A stretch of DNA of 64,000 nucleotides, from contig JASEVX010000010.1 of the NCBI GenBank assembly GCA_031761405.1, positions 6,760,453 through 6,824,452 on the forward strand, read 5' to 3'. Numbering within the stretch: position 1 is the stretch's first letter; each line of letters begins with the position of its first letter. Shown piece by piece: positions 61,390 to 64,000 of this stretch. The notes beneath the pieces were generated by a model that was given only the letters and a program-made list of their open reading frames with translations, was not told the DNA's origin and did no database searches. The position numbers and the translations under genes were made by a program. Source of the stretch: Serripes groenlandicus (lineage: Eukaryota; Mollusca; Bivalvia; Cardiida; Cardiidae).

Positions 61390-61874
61390 ATTCGATTTCG
61401 CTTTGTTTGTTTCTGATTTACAATTTTGTTGTTGGTGGAAAAAGGGTTACAGGCTATGGGTTAAATATTTCACTTGTCAACTAATATGACACTGATAAGA
61501 TAATTATATGAACCGTAAATAGTTTACAGTTCATAGAATAATTTTATCAGTGTCATTATAATTAGTATAAACATACACTGTTATCAATGTACGCTTTTCA
61601 TAATTACAATGACAATTTCTACAATGATATTTTGATTATAAAGCTTTTGAAGACAAAACATTTTCATCAACCACAAATGAAATATAATGTAAACTTTGTG
61701 AATCGTTTTCATTGACTATGGATGAAAATGGAACCTGCTCGCAGTTAAACCTACCCGTGGATGCTTGAAAGTAATATTAATTTCGATCAAACCGTATTTG
61801 AGTCCATTCTTCTTATACTCTTTACCATACATTCTTCAACACTTGATTCATTACGAACGAGTAGAGACTACCAT
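61390..61874. other. No gene recognised
   Basis: AACTAATATGACACTGATAA near 61478 and TTATCAGTGTCATTATAAT near 61545 are inverted repeats about 50 bp apart, perhaps a small degraded MITE. Otherwise AT-rich. Confidence 0.5.
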
Positions 61875-62030
61875 AACCATTCCCACATATAGCCGCTGTC
61901 TGACGCTCCTGCAGAAGACGATTTTTGAAAACATAATGAGAAATTTCTCCTTTGGCCACAATGTTTACAACTTTATTCAATAATTGTTCCTGCATTTGTA
62001 AAGATCTTCTATATTTTGACTGTTGTTTAC
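61875..62030 (+). mobile_element. MITE-1, damaged
   Basis: ACCATTCCCACATATAGCCG start, GACGCTCCTGCAGAAGACG, then GAAAACATAATGAGAAATTT, so most of the left hairpin arm is deleted. Ends after CTATATTTTGACTG. Confidence 0.75.
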
Positions 62031-62097
62031 TGTTGTTTGACTACTTATTTGCCCACATTACGAATTATTAAGGAAAAAGTATATAACGCAATTTTTA

Positions 62098-63180
62098 GCT
62101 CGACTATTCGAAGAATATGAGAGCTTTGCTACTCGCCCCGGCGTCGGCGTCGGCGTCTCCGTCGGCGTCCGGTTAAGTTTTAGGGCAAGTTGGCATTTTC
62201 ATTCATAAGTATTTGTGCTAGGGCTTTAATATTTGGAATATAGTTACATCTTATACCTTTCTTCACATTGAATGTTAACGGTACTGAGTGTGACCTTCTT
62301 TTTGGGGTAAAAAGCATGATTTTCGGTGGTTAAAGTTTTAGGGCAAGTTGGATATTTTTTTTTTATTTTTTTTTTCATCTAATACCTGTCTTCATATTGT
62401 ATGCTGAAGATTCTGAGTGTGACCTTCTTTTTGGGGTAAAAGACGTGATTTTGGGTGGTTAAAGTTTTAGGGCAAGTTGGCATTTTCATTTAATTTTTTA
62501 ATTTTTCTCAATAAGTATTTGTGCTACGGCTTTAATACTTGGAATGTAGTTACATATTATACCTTTCTTCACATTGAATGCTGGAGATGCTGAGTGTGAC
62601 CGTCTTTTGGGGGTAAAAAACCTGATTTTCGGTGGTTAAAGTTTTAGGGCAAGTTGGATTTTTTTTTTCTCAATAATTACTTATGCTAGGGCTTTCATAT
62701 TTGGAATATAATTACATCCAATACATTTCTTCATATTGTATGCTGAAGATGCTGAGTGTGACCTTCTTTTTGCGGCAAAAGACATGATTTTAGGTGGTTA
62801 AAGTTTTAGGGCAAGTTGGCATTTTCATTTAAATTTTTAATTTTTCTCAATAAGTACTTGTGTTAGGGCTTTCATATTTGGAATATAATTACATATAATA
62901 CCTTTCTTCACATTGTATGTTGAAGATGCTAAGTGTAACTTTTTAAGAATAAATAACATGATTTTTGTTTGATTTTGAGAATTTTAGATAAATTCATCAT
63001 TTTTGGTTACATTCCTTTCTAATTGTGATCATTCATTTATCAAATATAATTCTTCAACATATCAAACGAGTTTTGCATGATGTCAAACATTTGGTAAACA
63101 TTTTTTTAAGGTTTTGCTATTTTTGGACTCGGTCAGTTTTAACATTTGCGTTTAGCTCAACGTTAAAGTTTCATAATTCA
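62098..63180 (+). mobile_element. Hairpin-headed Helitron-like element
   Basis: Head AGCTCGACTATTCGAAGAAT and GAGCT, then CCCCGGCGTCGGCGTCGGCG, the same head as at 840-1979. The core is different: about five ~180-bp repeats with AAAGTTTTAGGGCAAGTTGG, TCTCAATAAGTACTTGTG, a GGAATATAATTACAT block and GAGTGTGACCTTCTTTTTG, shared with 46214-47161. The 3' end is not clear. Confidence 0.72.
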
Positions 63181-63271
63181 AATCAAATTTGTTAAGGACC
63201 ATCGTACAATTAGGTTAGATAACTCCATTGTATCCTAAATATGGAGTAATGGCCCTTGAATTACTTAAAAA

Positions 63272-63397
63272 AATTTGCCACAATGTTTTCCTCTTTTTGT
63301 CATAGGTTATCCATTCAATTATGGAGATTTTCTATGTTTTGACAAAATACGTTCAAAGTCGTCTGCTGCAGAATTGCCGTATGAGGGAAAGGGTTAA
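63272..63397 (+). mobile_element. MITE-1, right half
   Basis: Starts at TTTGCCACAATGTTTTCC, then GTCATAGGTTATCCATTC, GTCGTCTGCTGCAGAATTG and GTATGAGGGAAAGGG-TTAA. Confidence 0.9.
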
Positions 63398-63686
63398 TAG
63401 TACTTAAGTACAATATAATGAAATAGTGCTTTATGTGAATAAGCGGCATATAGTCGAGCGCGCTGTCCTCCGACAGCTCTTGTATTTTAGACAACCAAGT
63501 GTGCATAAATATTAAGAACTTTTGAATTGTAATAATGTTTCAGTTTTAAACAATTTGGCTAAGTTTTGCATTAAGTCTTTTGAACTTAGAAAAGAAACTT
63601 TAAAATAAATATCCGTGGAAATATTCTTCCGCATAGTCTATTTAGTTATTTTTTCTTTCATATTTATTCATAGAATATTCCCCCCC

Positions 63687-63731
63687 TGCTGCAGAGGCTT
63701 CAGAAAGCGTCTATATGAGGAAAAGGGTTAA
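63687..63731 (-). mobile_element. MITE-1 terminal fragment
   Basis: CTGCTGCAGAGGCTTCAGAA, AGCGTCTATATGAGG and AAAAGGG-TTAA only. Confidence 0.8.
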
Positions 63732-63925
63732 CGTTGATTTTCTGAGAAGTCGTGGACGGCTACTACATCACCAAGTGGTAAATGTTCTTGAAATTAAGCG
63801 TTTTGCCTGTCTATGTTGCCAACCTGCCCTAAAGCTAATAAATAAATCAAATGCTCATATAGCTCGCCGATCGTCGTGTATTTATTTAAAAATACAAATT
63901 TTCGTTTGTCTGAGTTCCACTGCAT

Positions 63926-64000
63926 TTAACCCTTTCCCTCATACGGCAATTATGCAGCCGACGACTTTGAACGTATTTTGTCAAAACATAGAAAATCTCC
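63926..64000 (-). mobile_element. MITE-1, cut by the window end
   Basis: TTAA-CCCTTTCCCTCATACGGC start, CAGCCGACGACTTTGAACGT, ATTTTGTCAAAACATAGAAA; the copy continues beyond the window. Confidence 0.9.

Overview
This window looks like intergenic or deep intronic DNA from a metazoan, most likely a heterodont bivalve mollusc. I infer this from low GC, microsatellites, tRNA-derived SINEs with (AATC)n tails, hairpin-headed Helitron-like elements whose heads run into GTCC-type microsatellites, and TGACCT-rich tandem cores, a mix I associate with clam and mussel genomes. The species is not determined. No intact protein-coding gene of the host is supported. The only coding traces are two decayed non-LTR retrotransposon reverse-transcriptase tails (3.6-4.7 kb) and a frameshifted MADF-like reading frame inside a PIF/Harbinger-type DNA transposon (7.8-9.8 kb).

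Nearly everything else is a layered set of transposon copies. The dominant family (here MITE-1, about 40 copies or fragments) is roughly 200-240 bp. It starts TTAA-CCCTTTCCC, ends GGGAAAGGG-TTAA, and carries an internal hairpin of about 31 bp per arm. A second TTAA family (MITE-2, six copies plus one distant relative) has CTCTTTCAGCGCC ends and its own hairpin. Both look like non-autonomous piggyBac-type elements. Other inverted-repeat families are MITE-3 (67-bp perfect palindrome), MITE-4 and a related composite with CAGGGGCGTAGC ends, MITE-5, MITE-6, MITE-7 and MITE-8. Three SINE families (A, B, C) have different tRNA-like heads; B, C and most A copies share one 3' tail.

Layout: 0-2.2 kb GAA microsatellite and a Helitron-like element; 2.7-5 kb SINE-C copies and LINE tails; 7.8-9.8 kb the Harbinger-type element with a giant hairpin; 11.3-12.3 kb another hairpin-headed element; 13.5-18 kb MITEs and an inverted array of 22-bp repeats; 18.2-19.6 kb a TGACCT-rich tandem core; 20-22.6 kb MITE-6, MITE-4, a 27-bp minisatellite and a SINE-A; 24.3-26.2 kb a 34-bp satellite; 27-41.6 kb a dense MITE-1 field with tandem arrays grown from MITE-4 pieces; 41.6-43.1 kb MITE-7 and an LTR followed by a nearly full-length tRNA-Asp complement; 43-54 kb MITEs, SINEs and a nested hAT-like element; 55-56 kb a ~70-bp minisatellite; 56-64 kb nested SINEs and four-part hairpin-headed elements.

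The parts do not form a pathway. They record repeated transposition, with clear nesting (SINE in SINE, Helitron-like element in MITE-1, hAT-like element in SINE-B, MITE-1 and MITE-2 sharing one TTAA). The signals most worth following are the common 13-nt hairpin apex GCTCGTTNYGAGC in three unrelated MITE families, the LTR with an extended tRNA-Asp complement, and the mix-and-match heads, cores and tails of the Helitron-like elements.
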